Below are positions 1 to 9,797 of a stretch of 51,996 nt of DNA, one piece after another (position 1 is the first letter of the stretch; each line of letters opens with the position of its first letter). A program made the translations under genes and the position numbers. Below the pieces are notes generated by a model, which made no database searches, had not been told where the DNA came from, and saw nothing but the letters and a program-made list of their open reading frames with translations. The DNA lies in the NCBI RefSeq assembly GCF_020991325.1, contig NZ_JAJMLX010000005.1, forward strand, positions 1-51,996, written 5' to 3'. The DNA is from Bordetella petrii. Lineage in GTDB: Bacteria; Pseudomonadota; Gammaproteobacteria; Burkholderiales; Burkholderiaceae_B.

Positions 1-152
1 AGCCCCCACGCTGCGCCTTCGGCTTGCTGCCCCCCAAGGGGGCTTTTTGCCTTGGGGCGGCCCGGCGGCAAAAAAAAAGCCCCCACGCTGCGCCTTCGGC
101 TTGCTGCCCCCAAGGGGGCTTTTTGCCTTGGGGCGGCCCGGCGGCAAAAAAA
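1..152. repeat. Tandem pair of GC-rich ~75-bp repeats
   Basis: Two head-to-tail copies (1-77 and 78-152) are identical except for small indels: six versus five C in the central run, and the length of the A-run at the end. Each copy holds a C-run/G-run hairpin followed by TTTTT (29-48 and 106-124), so each could act as an intrinsic terminator for transcription arriving from the left of the window. Each copy ends in an A-run, which reads as a U-run on the other strand. Elements like this are common between genes in Bordetella and Achromobacter; that resemblance is from memory. Confidence 0.75.
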
Positions 153-176
153 GGCCCGGCTTCGAAAAGCCGGGCC
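145..176 (-). terminator. Intrinsic terminator (minus strand)
   Basis: A perfect 10-bp inverted repeat (153-162 with 167-176, loop CGAA) is followed on the minus strand by a U-run, seen as the A-run 145-152 on the plus strand. It could be a backup terminator for leftward transcription from the MFS gene. Confidence 0.65.
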
Positions 177-368
177 GGGCAGGGTCACACAATGTCACGC
201 CATAAAAAGGCTCGCGGGGGACGTGGCATCGGTGTCAGAGTACTGGCCCTGCGATTCCCGGACAGGGGATCAAACGTCCGAAAATGCAGTGCAAGACCGT
301 GATCTGAGCTTGCAGTCTAATCCCGGTGGTCTGACATCGTCCTGAATCCCGTTGCCCTGAAAAAAGCA
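177..368. other. Intergenic, no gene recognised
   Basis: This stretch lies between the left-end terminators and the MFS terminator. Short open frames cross it in several frames, but none has a ribosome-binding site or a recognisable product. No tRNA cloverleaf is seen. Confidence 0.5.
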
Positions 369-394
369 AAAAAAAAAGCTCCCGAGGGAGCTTT
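369..394 (-). terminator. Intrinsic terminator of the MFS gene
   Basis: A 9-bp inverted repeat (375-383 with 386-394) is followed on the minus strand by a U-run (A-run 369-377 on the plus strand). It lies about 50 bp downstream of the MFS stop codon. Confidence 0.85.
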
Positions 395-441
395 GAAAGG
401 CCAGACAGGCGCAGCAGTCCTGCCTGGCGGGGGAACATGCA

Positions 442-2118
442 TCACGCGTTGATATCGACGTCCTTGGTTTCGCGCACGAACAGCGTGCCGATGACCAGGG
501 TCATGACCGCGATGATGATCGGATACCACAGCCCGTCGTAGATATTGCCGGTGGCGGCCACGACCGCGAAGGCCACCGGGGGCAGGAATCCGCCGAACCA
601 GCCGTTGCCGATGTGATACGGCAGGCTCATCGAGGTGTAGCGGATGCGGGTGGGGAACATTTCAACCAGCATGGCGGCAATGGGGCCGTACACCATGGTG
701 ACGTAGATGACCAGGATGGTCAGCAGCACCACGACCATGAACTTGTTCATTTGTTCGGGATCGGCCTTGGCGGGGTAGCCGTGGTCGCGGATGGCAGTGG
801 TCAGCGCGGCGCGCAGCTCGGTCGTCTTGGCCTTGAATTCGGCGGAGGACAAGCCGGCGCCTTCGAACGCGCTGAACTCGTCGTTGCCGATGCGGACCTT
901 GGCGACAGTGCCCGCGGGAGCAGCCTGGTTGCTGTAGTTCACCGAGTTGGTGGCCAGGAACGACTTGATCACGTCGCACGAACTGGTGAACGAAGCGGTG
1001 CCCACCGGGTTGAACTGGAACGAGCACGTTGCCGGGTCTGCAATCACCGTGACGGGGGCCGTGGCCTGGGCTTTTTCCAGCGCGGGGTTGGCGAAGTGCG
1101 TCAGGCCCTGGAACAGCGGGAAGTAGGTCAGCGCGGCAATCAGGCAGCCAGCCATGATGATGGGCTTGCGGCCGATGCGGTCGGACAACGAGCCGAATAT
1201 CAGGAAGAACGGCGTGCCGATCAACAGGGCCAGCGCGATCATGATGTTGGCGGTGTTGGCGTCGACCTGCAGTGTCTTGGTCAGGAAGAACAGGGCGTAG
1301 AACTGGCCCGTGTACCAGACCACGGCCTGGCCGGCGGTCAGGCCGAGCAGGGCGATGATGACGACTTTCAGGTTCTTCCATTGGCCGAACGATTCCGTCA
1401 GCGGGGCCTTGGAACCGCGGCCTTCTTCCTTCATGCGCTTGAAAGTGGGCGACTCGTTCAATTGCATGCGGATCCACACCGAGATGCCCAGCAGGATGAC
1501 CGAGATCAGGAACGGAATGCGCCAGCCCCATTCGCGGAACGCGTCTTCAGTCATGACGGCGCGGATGCCCATGATGACCAGCAGCGACAGGAACAGGCCC
1601 ATGGTGGCCGTGGTCTGGATCCAGGCGGTGTAGGCGCCGCGGCGGCCGTGCGGCGCATGTTCGGCCACATAGGTGGCGGCGCCGCCATACTCGCCGCCCA
1701 GCGCCAGGCCCTGCAGCAGGCGCAGCACGATCAGGATGGCCGGGGCCGCGATGCCGATGCTGGCGTAACTGGGCAGGATGCCCACCAGGAAGGTGGACAG
1801 GCCCATGATGACGATGGTGACCAGGAATGTGTACTTGCGGCCTACCAGGTCGCCCAGGCGGCCGAACACCAGTGCGCCGAAGGGCCGTACGGCAAAGCCG
1901 GCAGCGAAAGCCAGCAGGGCGAAAATGAAGGCGGCGGTAGGGTTTACGCCCGAGAAAAAGTGGGTGGCAATGATGGCGGCCAAAGACCCGTACAAATAAA
2001 AGTCATACCATTCGAAAACAGTGCCCAGCGAAGACGCAAAGATCACGCGTCGTTCCTCGCGGGTCATTGGGCGCGGGCCCGTGGATGGGCCGCGGTCGGC
2101 CACCGATGCTGTGCTCAT
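442..2118 (-). CDS. MFS transporter, metabolite:H+ symporter (MHS) type
   Basis: A 558-residue inner-membrane carrier of the MHS branch of the major facilitator superfamily, the group of ShiA, KgtP and ProP. Visible family features are the cytoplasmic GRLGDLVGRK loop after TM2-3, the REWGWRIPF segment before TM6 and the following LNESPTF motif. Between about TM9 and TM10 there is an insertion of roughly 110 residues, probably periplasmic, with two cysteines that could form a disulphide. This makes the protein longer than the usual 430-450 residues. The start is placed at position 2118 rather than 12 codons upstream because GAGGAGA lies just before this ATG. The substrate cannot be told from sequence; organic acids are typical of the family. 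It is monocistronic, with a terminator at 369-394. Confidence 0.88.
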   Translation of the reverse strand: MSTASVADRGPSTGPRPMTREERRVIFASSLGTVFEWYDFYLYGSLAAIIATHFFSGVNPTAAFIFALLAFAAGFAVRPFGALVFGRLGDLVGRKYTFLVTIVIMGLSTFLVGILPSYASIGIAAPAILIVLRLLQGLALGGEYGGAATYVAEHAPHGRRGAYTAWIQTTATMGLFLSLLVIMGIRAVMTEDAFREWGWRIPFLISVILLGISVWIRMQLNESPTFKRMKEEGRGSKAPLTESFGQWKNLKVVIIALLGLTAGQAVVWYTGQFYALFFLTKTLQVDANTANIMIALALLIGTPFFLIFGSLSDRIGRKPIIMAGCLIAALTYFPLFQGLTHFANPALEKAQATAPVTVIADPATCSFQFNPVGTASFTSSCDVIKSFLATNSVNYSNQAAPAGTVAKVRIGNDEFSAFEGAGLSSAEFKAKTTELRAALTTAIRDHGYPAKADPEQMNKFMVVVLLTILVIYVTMVYGPIAAMLVEMFPTRIRYTSMSLPYHIGNGWFGGFLPPVAFAVVAATGNIYDGLWYPIIIAVMTLVIGTLFVRETKDVDINA

Positions 2119-2309
2119 GATGTCTCCTCGTTTTCTGGGCCGGTGGTGAGCCACCGTGCTGTCTTTCGGCCGGATGAGCTTGGTGTCCGGCTACAGGCAA
2201 GGTAGAAAACGAGCCTGACGAGGCACTGACGCGATACTTACTCGAATCTTAAATTTGAAACTTAATGTGTCACAACGGGGCGAGGCCGCCGTGGTGGGCC
2301 GGGATTTCC

Positions 2310-3839
2310 CTAAGGCGTTTCGGGCTGGTCGGCAGTGCTTGAATACAACGAAAAAACCACCCGTATGCAGGTGCCGGGCAACTGGGAATGCGATGTCCCT
2401 TCCAGGATATGCACTTCCGCGCGGTGCTTCTGGGCGATTTCGCGCACGATGGCCAGCCCCAGCCCGCTGCCTTCAGCCTGGGTGCCCAGCACGCGGTAGA
2501 AACGGTCGAAAACGCGTTCGCGTTCTTCCGGCACGATGCCAGGCCCGGAGTCTTCCACTTCGAGAATGGCCTGAATGGGGGTGGCGCGCACCCGCACCGT
2601 GATATGTCCGCCGGGTGGGGTATAGCGCAGAGCGTTGTCCACCAGGTTGTTCAGCAGTTCGGCCAGCAGGATGTCGTTGCCGGCGATGCGCACGGGCCCG
2701 TCGGCCCCCTCGAAGCCCAGGTCGGTATTCAGGGCCAGCGCCTGCGGCACCCATTGCATGGTTTGTTCGTAGCCGATGGTGTTCAGGTCGGTGGGGGCAA
2801 GCCCCGCGGAATGCGGGTTCTCGGCGCGCGCCAGCAGCAGCAACTGGTTCACCAGGCGCGTGGCCCGTTCGGAGCCCATGACCAGTTGCCGCAGGCTGGA
2901 CTGCATTTCGTCGGGGCTGGCATCCCGCAAGGCCAGTTCCGCCTGGGTGCGCAGGCCCGCCAAAGGGGTTTTCAATTGGTGCGCCGCGTCGGCCACGAAG
3001 CGGCGTTGCGCCTGCACATTGGCCGAAAGACGGTCGAGCAGTTCGTTCATGGCACCCACCAGGGGCGCGATCTCCGAAGGCGCCGCGCGCTCGTCGATCG
3101 GCGACAGGTCGTCGGGGCGGCGCGCCCGCAGGCGCTGTTGCAAGGCGTTCAGCGGCGCCACGCCCCGGGACAGGCCGAACCACACCAGCAGCACTGCGAC
3201 GGGCAGCACGATGAACTGCGGGATGATCACCCCCTTGATGATGTCGTTGGCCAGTTCCGTGCGCTTTTCCATGGTTTCCGCCACCACCAGAAGCACCGGC
3301 TCGGTGTGCGGAATGTGCAGGTCCACCCAGGTATACGCCAGCCGTATGCCAAAGCCGCGCAGGGTGTCGTCGGCGTACAGCACGACGCCGGGCTGCGGCT
3401 GGCCCATTTCGGGCGGCAGGGGCAGGGCGCGGTCGCCGCCCAGGTATTCGCCCCGGCTGCCCAATGCCAGCCAGAAGACGCTGTCGGTTTCGTCGGGGCG
3501 CAGCACGTCCCGGATGGCCCCGTTCAGGCGCAGAACCGCGCGCCCGTCGTCCGCATGGACGTGGCGGGCCAGTACGTGCAGATTGTTGGCCAGCGAGCGG
3601 TCGTAGGGCACGTTGGCGATGTTCTGCGCCACCACGTAGGTAATGGCCACGCTCATGGGCCACAACAGGAACAGCGGCGCCAGCATCCAGTCGAGGATCT
3701 CGCCCAGCAGCGAGCGCTGCGGCGGCGCGAAGCTGGGGCCCTTGGCCCCGCCGCGCATGGCGTCCAGGGCTTCCTGGTTCAGCTTTTCGTGCGCGGCCGG
3801 TTCAGTGCGAGAGGTACCCGGCACCCTGGTCCCGTTCAA
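2310..3839 (-). CDS. TctE-like sensor histidine kinase
   Basis: A membrane sensor kinase of 509 residues. TM1 is at about 49-72 in a 2CSK_N-type N-terminal region like that of TctE, followed by a periplasmic sensor of about 130 residues and TM2 at about 203-224. Next are a HAMP-like linker and the dimerisation helix with phospho-acceptor His287 in the [12 protein letters not shown]-box. The ATPase domain has an N-box ([16 protein letters not shown], about 395-410), a DSGPGI G1 box (430-435) and a GSGLGLAI G2 box (457-464). The start overlaps the response-regulator gene by 38 bp, as in a coupled operon; a later start at the Met of MRGGAKG (residue 29) is possible. TctE relatives control tricarboxylate uptake, but the ligand here is not known. 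Confidence 0.88.
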   Translation of the reverse strand: MNGTRVPGTSRTEPAAHEKLNQEALDAMRGGAKGPSFAPPQRSLLGEILDWMLAPLFLLWPMSVAITYVVAQNIANVPYDRSLANNLHVLARHVHADDGRAVLRLNGAIRDVLRPDETDSVFWLALGSRGEYLGGDRALPLPPEMGQPQPGVVLYADDTLRGFGIRLAYTWVDLHIPHTEPVLLVVAETMEKRTELANDIIKGVIIPQFIVLPVAVLLVWFGLSRGVAPLNALQQRLRARRPDDLSPIDERAAPSEIAPLVGAMNELLDRLSANVQAQRRFVADAAHQLKTPLAGLRTQAELALRDASPDEMQSSLRQLVMGSERATRLVNQLLLLARAENPHSAGLAPTDLNTIGYEQTMQWVPQALALNTDLGFEGADGPVRIAGNDILLAELLNNLVDNALRYTPPGGHITVRVRATPIQAILEVEDSGPGIVPEERERVFDRFYRVLGTQAEGSGLGLAIVREIAQKHRAEVHILEGTSHSQLPGTCIRVVFSLYSSTADQPETP

Positions 3840-4491
3840 GGCAGTAGCCCAGCCCGCGCACCGTGATGATTTTCACGCCGCTGGGCTCCAGTTTCTTGCG
3901 CAGGCGATGCACGTAGACCTCGATGGCGTTGGTGCTGACTTCTTCGCCCCATTCGCACAGGTGGTCGACCAACTGCGTCTTGCTGACCATGCGGCCGCTG
4001 CGAGTCAGCAGGATTTCCAGCAAGCTGACCTCGCGCGCCGACAGGTCGAGTGTCTGGTCGTCGACCAGGGCCACGCGTCCGGTCTGGTCGAACACCAGGC
4101 GGCCATGGCGCAGCAAGGTGGCGCCACCCCCCGCGCCGCGCCGCGTCAGTGCGCGCACCCGGGCTTCCAGTTCGGACAGCGCGAACGGCTTGGCCATGTA
4201 GTCATCGGCGCCCAGGTCCAGCCCCTTGACGCGTTGCTCCACGCTGTCGGCGGCCGTCAGGATGAGCACGGGCAATAACGAATTGCGTGCCCGCAGCCTG
4301 CGCAGTACCTCGAGGCCGGCCAGTTGCGGCAGGCCCAGGTCCAGGATGAGCAGGTCGAACGCCTGGGCGGCCAGGGCGGAGTCGGCGGCCGCGCCGTCCC
4401 GGACAGCGTCCACGGCGTAGCCGTTATGGCGCAACGAACGGGACAGGCCGTCGGCCAGGATGCTGTCGTCTTCGGCGATGAGAATGCGCAT
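3802..4491 (-). CDS. OmpR/PhoB-family response regulator, TctD-like
   Basis: A transcription factor of 229 residues. The receiver domain has the acidic pocket E7-D8-D9, phospho-acceptor Asp51 (LILDLGLP), switch Thr79 and Lys101 (YMAKPF). A C-terminal winged-helix domain ends in [15 protein letters not shown] and the turn RGLGYCL. The start was put at the Met of MRILIAEDD; the open frame runs 35 codons further upstream, but that extension is not conserved-looking. The gene is first in a two-gene operon with the overlapping kinase gene and is divergent from recA, whose promoter lies in the 199-bp gap. Confidence 0.9.
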   Translation of the reverse strand: MRILIAEDDSILADGLSRSLRHNGYAVDAVRDGAAADSALAAQAFDLLILDLGLPQLAGLEVLRRLRARNSLLPVLILTAADSVEQRVKGLDLGADDYMAKPFALSELEARVRALTRRGAGGGATLLRHGRLVFDQTGRVALVDDQTLDLSAREVSLLEILLTRSGRMVSKTQLVDHLCEWGEEVSTNAIEVYVHRLRKKLEPSGVKIITVRGLGYCLERDQGAGYLSH

Positions 4492-4589
4492 GCGTGAAAA
4501 AAAGCGGCAATGGCCGGGGTGCCGGCCGGGTGTGGGAATTCTGGCACAGGGGCCAGGGCTTGCCCACCCCCGGGTATCCCTGGAGAATT

Positions 4590-4619
4590 GTGGCATACTG
4601 GATTTTTATCCAGTACAAT
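4590..4619 (+). promoter_or_regulatory. recA promoter with LexA (SOS) box
   Basis: A perfect dyad TACTG-N10-CAGTA at 4596-4615 fits the LexA box consensus. It sits within a sigma-70-like promoter: -35 GTGGCA (4590-4595), 18-bp spacer, -10 TACAAT (4614-4619). The operator covers the spacer and the first bases of the -10, as expected for LexA repression of recA. Confidence 0.88.
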
Positions 4620-4690
4620 CCGATGCCATAATCGCCGCTGCTGGCGCATTGCGCCACAGCGTCGCACACAATTTACCCACGGGACACCAC

Positions 4691-5752
4691 ATGGACGACA
4701 AAACCAGCAAAGCAGCCGCAGCGGAAAAGGCCAAGGCGCTGGCTGCCGCGCTCTCGCAAATCGAAAAGCAATTCGGCAAGGGCTCGATCATGCGCTACGG
4801 CGACAACGAGGTCGAACACGACATCCAGGTCGTGTCCACCGGTTCGCTGGGGCTCGATATCGCCCTGGGCGTCGGCGGCCTGCCCAGGGGCCGCGTGGTC
4901 GAGATCTACGGCCCTGAATCTTCCGGCAAAACCACGCTTACCCTGCAGGTCATTGCCGAAATGCAGAAAATCGGCGGCACCTGCGCCTTCGTCGACGCCG
5001 AACACGCGCTCGACGTCCAATACGCCGCCAAGCTGGGCGTCAATCTTACCGACCTGCTCATTTCGCAGCCCGACACGGGCGAACAGGCGCTTGAAATCAC
5101 CGACGCGCTGGTGCGCTCGGGTTCGGTCGACCTCATCGTCATCGACTCCGTGGCCGCCCTGGTGCCCAAGGCCGAAATCGAAGGCGAAATGGGCGATTCC
5201 CTGCCGGGCCTGCAGGCCCGCCTGATGAGCCAGGCGCTGCGCAAGCTTACCGCCACCATCAAGCGCACCAACTGCATGGTCATCTTCATCAACCAGATCC
5301 GCATGAAAATTGGTGTGATGTTCGGCAATCCCGAAACCACTACCGGCGGCAATGCGTTGAAGTTCTATTCCTCGGTGCGCCTGGACATCCGCCGTATCGG
5401 CTCCATCAAGAAGGGCGAGGAAGTCGTCGGCAACGAAACCCGCGTCAAGGTCGTCAAGAACAAGGTCTCGCCCCCGTTCAAGCAGGCCGAATTCGACATC
5501 ATGTACGGCGCGGGCATCTCACGCGAAGGCGAAATCATCGACCTGGGTGTGCAGGCCGGCGTGGTCGACAAGTCCGGCGCCTGGTACAGCTACAGCGGCA
5601 CGCGCATCGGCCAGGGCAAGGACAACGTCCGCGAATATCTCAAAGAACACCGCGAACTGGCCATCGAGATCGAGAACAAGGTGCGCGAGAACCAGGGCAT
5701 CGTCAGCCGGGTGGCTTCGTTCCCGGCCAGCGAGGCCGAAGACGGCGAATGA
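4691..5752 (+). CDS. recA: Recombinase RecA
   Basis: The 353-residue recombinase and SOS co-protease, which forms filaments on single-stranded DNA, drives strand exchange and triggers LexA self-cleavage. The core is intact: Walker A GPESSGKT (74-81), the [18 protein letters not shown] region, DNA-binding loop L2 around [26 protein letters not shown], and the acidic C-terminus. The ATG at 4691 gives the canonical N-terminus [10 protein letters not shown]. The preceding LexA box shows SOS control. The stop overlaps the recX start (ATGA). The sequence closely matches what I remember of Bordetella RecA, which is part of the case for the host lineage. Confidence 0.98.
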   Translation: MDDKTSKAAAAEKAKALAAALSQIEKQFGKGSIMRYGDNEVEHDIQVVSTGSLGLDIALGVGGLPRGRVVEIYGPESSGKTTLTLQVIAEMQKIGGTCAFVDAEHALDVQYAAKLGVNLTDLLISQPDTGEQALEITDALVRSGSVDLIVIDSVAALVPKAEIEGEMGDSLPGLQARLMSQALRKLTATIKRTNCMVIFINQIRMKIGVMFGNPETTTGGNALKFYSSVRLDIRRIGSIKKGEEVVGNETRVKVVKNKVSPPFKQAEFDIMYGAGISREGEIIDLGVQAGVVDKSGAWYSYSGTRIGQGKDNVREYLKEHRELAIEIENKVRENQGIVSRVASFPASEAEDGE

Positions 5753-6300
5753 TCCGCAAGCCCGGTTCTTCGTCGCCACGGCGCAGCCCGGGCCAGCAGG
5801 CCAGGGACGATGATTTCGAAACCATGGCCCAGCCCGCCGCCAAACCCGCGGCGCGCGGGCCTACGCTGAAGGCGCGCGCGGTGGGCTACCTGTCCCGCCG
5901 CGAATACGCCCGCAATGAACTGGCGCGCAAGCTGCAGCCCTATGTCGATGAGTCCGACAATCTAAATGCGGTGCTCGATGCCCTGGAAAAAGAAGGGTGG
6001 CTGTCCACCGAGCGCTTCGCCCACAGTCTGGTGCATCGCCGCGCCGCGCGGCAAGGCACCGCCCGCATCGTGCAAGAACTGCGGCAGCATGGCGTAGCCG
6101 AAGAACAAGTGGCTCAATTGCGCGACGATCTGCGGGCCACTGAATACCAGCGCGCCCTGGAAGTCTGGCGCAAACGCTACCCGGCCAAGCCGGCCGATCG
6201 CCCCGAATACGCGCGGCAGGCCCGTTTTCTGGCCAGCCGGGGCTTTGCCCACGACGTTATCCGGCGCGTCCTGGGCGACGAACAGGATGACCCCGCCTAG
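5749..6300 (+). CDS. recX: Regulatory protein RecX
   Basis: A 183-residue modulator that caps and limits RecA filaments. The recognisable part starts near residue 40 ([19 protein letters not shown]), followed by helical repeats containing [21 protein letters not shown] and [18 protein letters not shown]. The first ATG overlaps the recA stop by 4 bp, indicating translational coupling. A second possible start is the ATG at 5824 (MAQPAAK), which would remove a low-complexity leader; the choice is not settled. The stop overlaps the convergent metR stop by 3 bp, so there is no room for a terminator between them. Confidence 0.93.
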   Translation: MIRKPGSSSPRRSPGQQARDDDFETMAQPAAKPAARGPTLKARAVGYLSRREYARNELARKLQPYVDESDNLNAVLDALEKEGWLSTERFAHSLVHRRAARQGTARIVQELRQHGVAEEQVAQLRDDLRATEYQRALEVWRKRYPAKPADRPEYARQARFLASRGFAHDVIRRVLGDEQDDPA

Positions 6301-7217
6301 GGTCTTGCCGACCGTATTCCGTCCAGCGTCTTGAAGCACACCTCGCGCGCAATCGCCAGGAAATCGCCCACATACGAGGCATCGGTGTCTTCGGTGCGCA
6401 CCGCCGCATACAGCGTGGGCCATACTCCCTGCGGGCCCAGGTGGCACAGGCGCAGCCAGCCGTGCTGCAGGTATTCGGTCAATGCCCAGTTGGGCAGGGC
6501 GGCCACGCCGCGGTTGCTGGCTACCAGCTGCACGATGATGGGTGTCAGTTCCGCCTTGCGGATTGCCGCGGGCTCGACCCCGGCGGGGTCCAGGAACGAA
6601 GTGAATACGTCCAGCCGCTGGGTATCTACGGGGTAGGTGATCAAGGTCTGGTCGGCCAGTTGCTGGGGCTCGACGTGCCGGAAAGCGGCCAAGGGGTGGG
6701 ATTCGGCCACCGCCAGCACTACTTCGTACTTGAACAAGGGCAGGTATTCCACGGCTTCCAGCGATTGCGGGTCCGACGTGATTACCAGGTCCAGGTCGCC
6801 GCGCACCAGGGCCGGCAGCGGCGCAAACGAAAACGCCGCGGACAGATCCAGGGCTACATCGGGCCACTGGGCCCGGAAGGCATCCAGCGCGGGCATCAGC
6901 CACTGAAAGCACGAGTGGCACTCGATGGCCATGTGCAGCCGGCCGGTGCGCCCTGCCGCCAATCTTTGCAGTTCGCGCTCGGTGCTGCGCACCCGCGGCA
7001 ATACTTCGTCGGCCAGGGCCAGCACGCGCAGGCCGGCGGTGGTCAGCCGCGCAGGGCGGGTGCGGCGGTTCAACAATGGGGTGCCAAGGCGGGTTTCCAG
7101 GTCGCGCAATTGGTGGGAAAGGGCCGACTGGGTCAGGTGCAGCCGCTCGGCGGCTTCCTGCAGGCTGCCGCCGTCGCGAATGGCGGAAAGCGTTTCAAGG
7201 TGGCGAATTTCGAGCAT
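6297..7217 (-). CDS. metR: LysR-type regulator MetR
   Basis: A 306-residue LysR-family activator of methionine-synthesis genes that uses homocysteine as co-inducer in enterics. The N-terminal helix-turn-helix (HLETLSAIRDGGSLQEAAER then LHLTQSALSHQL) is close to E. coli MetR, and a periplasmic-binding-type effector domain follows. The start is set at MLEIRHLET, which matches the family N-terminus; an in-frame ATG lies 23 codons upstream at 7286, inside the metE control region. It is divergent from metE with a MetR-type palindrome between them, the classical metR-metE arrangement. Confidence 0.92.
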   Translation of the reverse strand: MLEIRHLETLSAIRDGGSLQEAAERLHLTQSALSHQLRDLETRLGTPLLNRRTRPARLTTAGLRVLALADEVLPRVRSTERELQRLAAGRTGRLHMAIECHSCFQWLMPALDAFRAQWPDVALDLSAAFSFAPLPALVRGDLDLVITSDPQSLEAVEYLPLFKYEVVLAVAESHPLAAFRHVEPQQLADQTLITYPVDTQRLDVFTSFLDPAGVEPAAIRKAELTPIIVQLVASNRGVAALPNWALTEYLQHGWLRLCHLGPQGVWPTLYAAVRTEDTDASYVGDFLAIAREVCFKTLDGIRSARP

Positions 7218-7272
7218 GGGGGGAGCACCAGGCGAAGGCGAGGCAGCTCGGGCTGAGGCAACTCGCTTTGTA

Positions 7273-7285
7273 TGAATAATATTCA
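7273..7285. promoter_or_regulatory. MetR-binding palindrome
   Basis: TGAATAATATTCA is a perfect TGAA-N5-TTCA dyad, the MetR consensus. It lies in the metR-metE divergent region, 56 bp upstream of the metR start and about 93 bp upstream of the metE start, so it can serve metE activation and metR autoregulation. Confidence 0.75.
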
Positions 7286-7377
7286 AGAAATATATGTTGA
7301 GATTGATTTTGCTGCAAGTTGACTTGGGCGCAGAATAGCGTTCGAGTTGAGCAAAATTGATCTATGTGGATATCTAT

Positions 7378-9672
7378 ATGACCATAATTCATAATTTGGG
7401 TTTTCCCCGCATCGGGGCCCAGCGCGAACTGAAGCGAGCCGTGGAAGCCTATTGGGGCGGCAAATCGACGGCGGCCGAGTTAGACCAGACGGGCCGTGAT
7501 CTGCGTGCCGCCCACTGGCAGCGCCAGGCCGCCGCGGGCGTGCAGTTCGTGCCGGTGGGCGATTTTGCCTGGTACGACCACATCCTGGAGTGGACGACGC
7601 TGCTGGGCGCCGTGCCGGCCCGCTTTGGCCAGGCCGACGGCCAGCCTGTCAGCCTGGACACGCTGTTCCGGATGGGGCGCGGCAGGGCCCCTTCCGGCAC
7701 GCCCACTGCCGCGTGCGAAATGACCAAGTGGTTCGACACCAACTACCACTACATCGTGCCCGAGCTGGTGCCGGGCCAAACTTTCCGCATTGCGCGCGAA
7801 TACCTGTTCGAGCAAGTAAAGGAAGCACAGGCCCTGGGCCATCAGGCCAAGCCGGTGATTCCGGGCCCCTTGACGTGGCTGTGGCTGGGCAAGGGCGATG
7901 CGTACGCCGATGGCGCGGGCGATGTGGCCAAGCTGGAACTGCTGAAGGCGCTGGTGCCCGTGTATGCCGAGGTGCTGGCCCGCCTGGCGCGCCTGAATGT
8001 GCAGTGGGTGCAGATCGACGAGCCGATTCTGGTGCTGGACCTGCCGCAAGCCTGGCGCGATGCGTTTGGCGAGGTCTATGCCCGCCTGGCCGACTCGCCG
8101 CTGAAGCTGCTGGTCGCCACCTATTTCGGCGACCTGAAAGACAACCTGGCCACCGCCGCCGCGCTGCCCGTGGCGGGCCTGCACGTCGACCTGGTGCGTG
8201 CCCCCGGCCAACTGCAGGACGTGGCCTCGGCGCTACGGCCCGGGCAGGTGCTGTCCGCCGGCGTCATCGACGGCCGCAACATCTGGCGTACCGATCTGGA
8301 CGCCGCCCTGGCCGCGTTGGCGCCGGTGCGCCAGCAACGGGGTGAGCGCCTGTGGCTGGCCCCGTCGTGCTCGCTGCTGCATGTGCCGGTGGATCTGGCC
8401 GGTGAAACCGAGCTCGACGCCGAACTGAAAAGCTGGCTGTCGTTCGCCGGGCAGAAACTCGACGAACTGAATCTGCTGGGACGCGCCCTGGCCGATGCCA
8501 AGGAGCCCGCCGTGGCACAGGCGCTGGCCGTGCAGCGCGCCGCCTTGCAGGCCCGGCGCGAGTCGCCGCGCATTCATAATCCCGCGGTGGGGCGCCGCAT
8601 GGCGGACGAAGCCGCCGTGCCACGCGATCGCGCGCCGTTTGGCGAGCGCATCGCCCAGCAGCAGCAGTTGCTGAACCTGCCGGCGTTTCCCACTACCACC
8701 ATTGGTTCCTTCCCGCAGACGGCCGAGATCCGGGCCCTGCGGCGCGACTGGAAATCGGGTGCCCTGACCGACTCGGCCTACGAGGCGGCGATCCGCAAGG
8801 AAATCGAGGCCGTGATCCGCTTCCAGGAAAAAATCGGCCTGGACGTGCTGGTGCATGGCGAGCCCGAGCGCAACGACATGGTGGAATACTTCGGCGAACT
8901 GCTGGCCGGCTTTGCTTTCACCCGCAATGGCTGGGTACAAAGCTACGGCTCGCGTTGCGTGAAGCCGCCGATCATTTTCGGCGATGTGGCGCGCCCGGCG
9001 CCCATGACCGTCGGCTGGTCGTCGTACGCTCAGTCGCTGACCGACAAACCGGTCAAGGGAATGCTGACCGGCCCGGTCACCATTCTGCAATGGTCGTTCG
9101 TGCGCGACGACCAGCCGCGCGAGCAGACCTGCCGCCAACTGGCGCTGGCGCTGCGCGACGAGGTGGTAGACCTGGAAGCCGCCAGCGTGCGTGTCATCCA
9201 GATCGACGAGCCCGCCATCCGCGAAGGCCTGCCCCTGCGCCGCGACGACTGGCAGGCTTATCTGGACTGGGCGGTGGACTGCTTCCGGCTGTCCACGGCC
9301 GGGGTGGCCGCCGACACGCAGATCCACACCCATATGTGCTATTCGGAGTTCAACGACATCATCGAGTCCATCGCCGCCATGGATGCCGATGTCATCACCA
9401 TCGAGACGTCGCGCTCGAACATGGAACTGCTCAAGGCATTCGAGGATTTCCGTTATCCCAACGATATCGGTCCCGGCGTATACGATATCCATTCGCCGAA
9501 CGTCCCCGACGTGGACTGGATGGTGGGCCTGATGCGCAAGGCCGCCGCCCGGCTGCCCAGCGAGCGGCTGTGGGTCAACCCCGACTGCGGGCTGAAAACC
9601 CGGGCCTGGCCTGAAACCGAGGCCGCGCTGGTCGGCATGGTCGAGGCGGCGCGCGCCCTGCGCAGCGCCTGA
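7378..9672 (+). CDS. metE: Cobalamin-independent methionine synthase MetE
   Basis: A cytoplasmic 764-residue enzyme that transfers a methyl group from 5-methyltetrahydropteroyltri-glutamate to homocysteine, the last step of methionine synthesis. It has the duplicated barrel: the N-terminal half begins [14 protein letters not shown], and the catalytic half begins near [12 protein letters not shown]. The zinc site is complete: His652 and Cys654 (THMCYSEF), Glu676 ([12 protein letters not shown]) and Cys737 (NPDCGLKTR), with the same spacing as E. coli H641/C643/E665/C726. The start at 7378 ([13 protein letters not shown]) is preferred over an ATG seven codons upstream. It is regulated by the divergent MetR. 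Confidence 0.97.
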   Translation: MTIIHNLGFPRIGAQRELKRAVEAYWGGKSTAAELDQTGRDLRAAHWQRQAAAGVQFVPVGDFAWYDHILEWTTLLGAVPARFGQADGQPVSLDTLFRMGRGRAPSGTPTAACEMTKWFDTNYHYIVPELVPGQTFRIAREYLFEQVKEAQALGHQAKPVIPGPLTWLWLGKGDAYADGAGDVAKLELLKALVPVYAEVLARLARLNVQWVQIDEPILVLDLPQAWRDAFGEVYARLADSPLKLLVATYFGDLKDNLATAAALPVAGLHVDLVRAPGQLQDVASALRPGQVLSAGVIDGRNIWRTDLDAALAALAPVRQQRGERLWLAPSCSLLHVPVDLAGETELDAELKSWLSFAGQKLDELNLLGRALADAKEPAVAQALAVQRAALQARRESPRIHNPAVGRRMADEAAVPRDRAPFGERIAQQQQLLNLPAFPTTTIGSFPQTAEIRALRRDWKSGALTDSAYEAAIRKEIEAVIRFQEKIGLDVLVHGEPERNDMVEYFGELLAGFAFTRNGWVQSYGSRCVKPPIIFGDVARPAPMTVGWSSYAQSLTDKPVKGMLTGPVTILQWSFVRDDQPREQTCRQLALALRDEVVDLEAASVRVIQIDEPAIREGLPLRRDDWQAYLDWAVDCFRLSTAGVAADTQIHTHMCYSEFNDIIESIAAMDADVITIETSRSNMELLKAFEDFRYPNDIGPGVYDIHSPNVPDVDWMVGLMRKAAARLPSERLWVNPDCGLKTRAWPETEAALVGMVEAARALRSA

Positions 9673-9692
9673 CCAGGTTTCGGCGCTGATCC

Positions 9693-9721
9693 GTCCCCCT
9701 GGGCCATGCGCCCCGGGGGAC
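9693..9721 (+). terminator. Strong hairpin after metE
   Basis: An 11-bp GC-rich stem (9693-9703 with 9711-9721, one G-U pair, 7-nt loop) begins 21 bp after the metE stop. No U-run follows, so it may be a transcript-stabilising hairpin or a weak terminator rather than a classical one. Confidence 0.45.
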
Positions 9722-9797
9722 GCGCCCATGGGCGCTGCGTTATACTTCCCAGGATTTGCTGCTTTGCGTCAAGCGTCCTGAAGCGCAGGCTATTCCC

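Noticed and set aside
177-368. tRNA or small RNA gene
   Set aside because: No cloverleaf, CCA end or promoter could be built from this sequence.
613-2205. Long open frame antisense to the MFS gene
   Set aside because: High GC gives long antisense frames; the product is Gly/Gln/His/Asp-rich with no family, and the opposite strand has a clear transporter.
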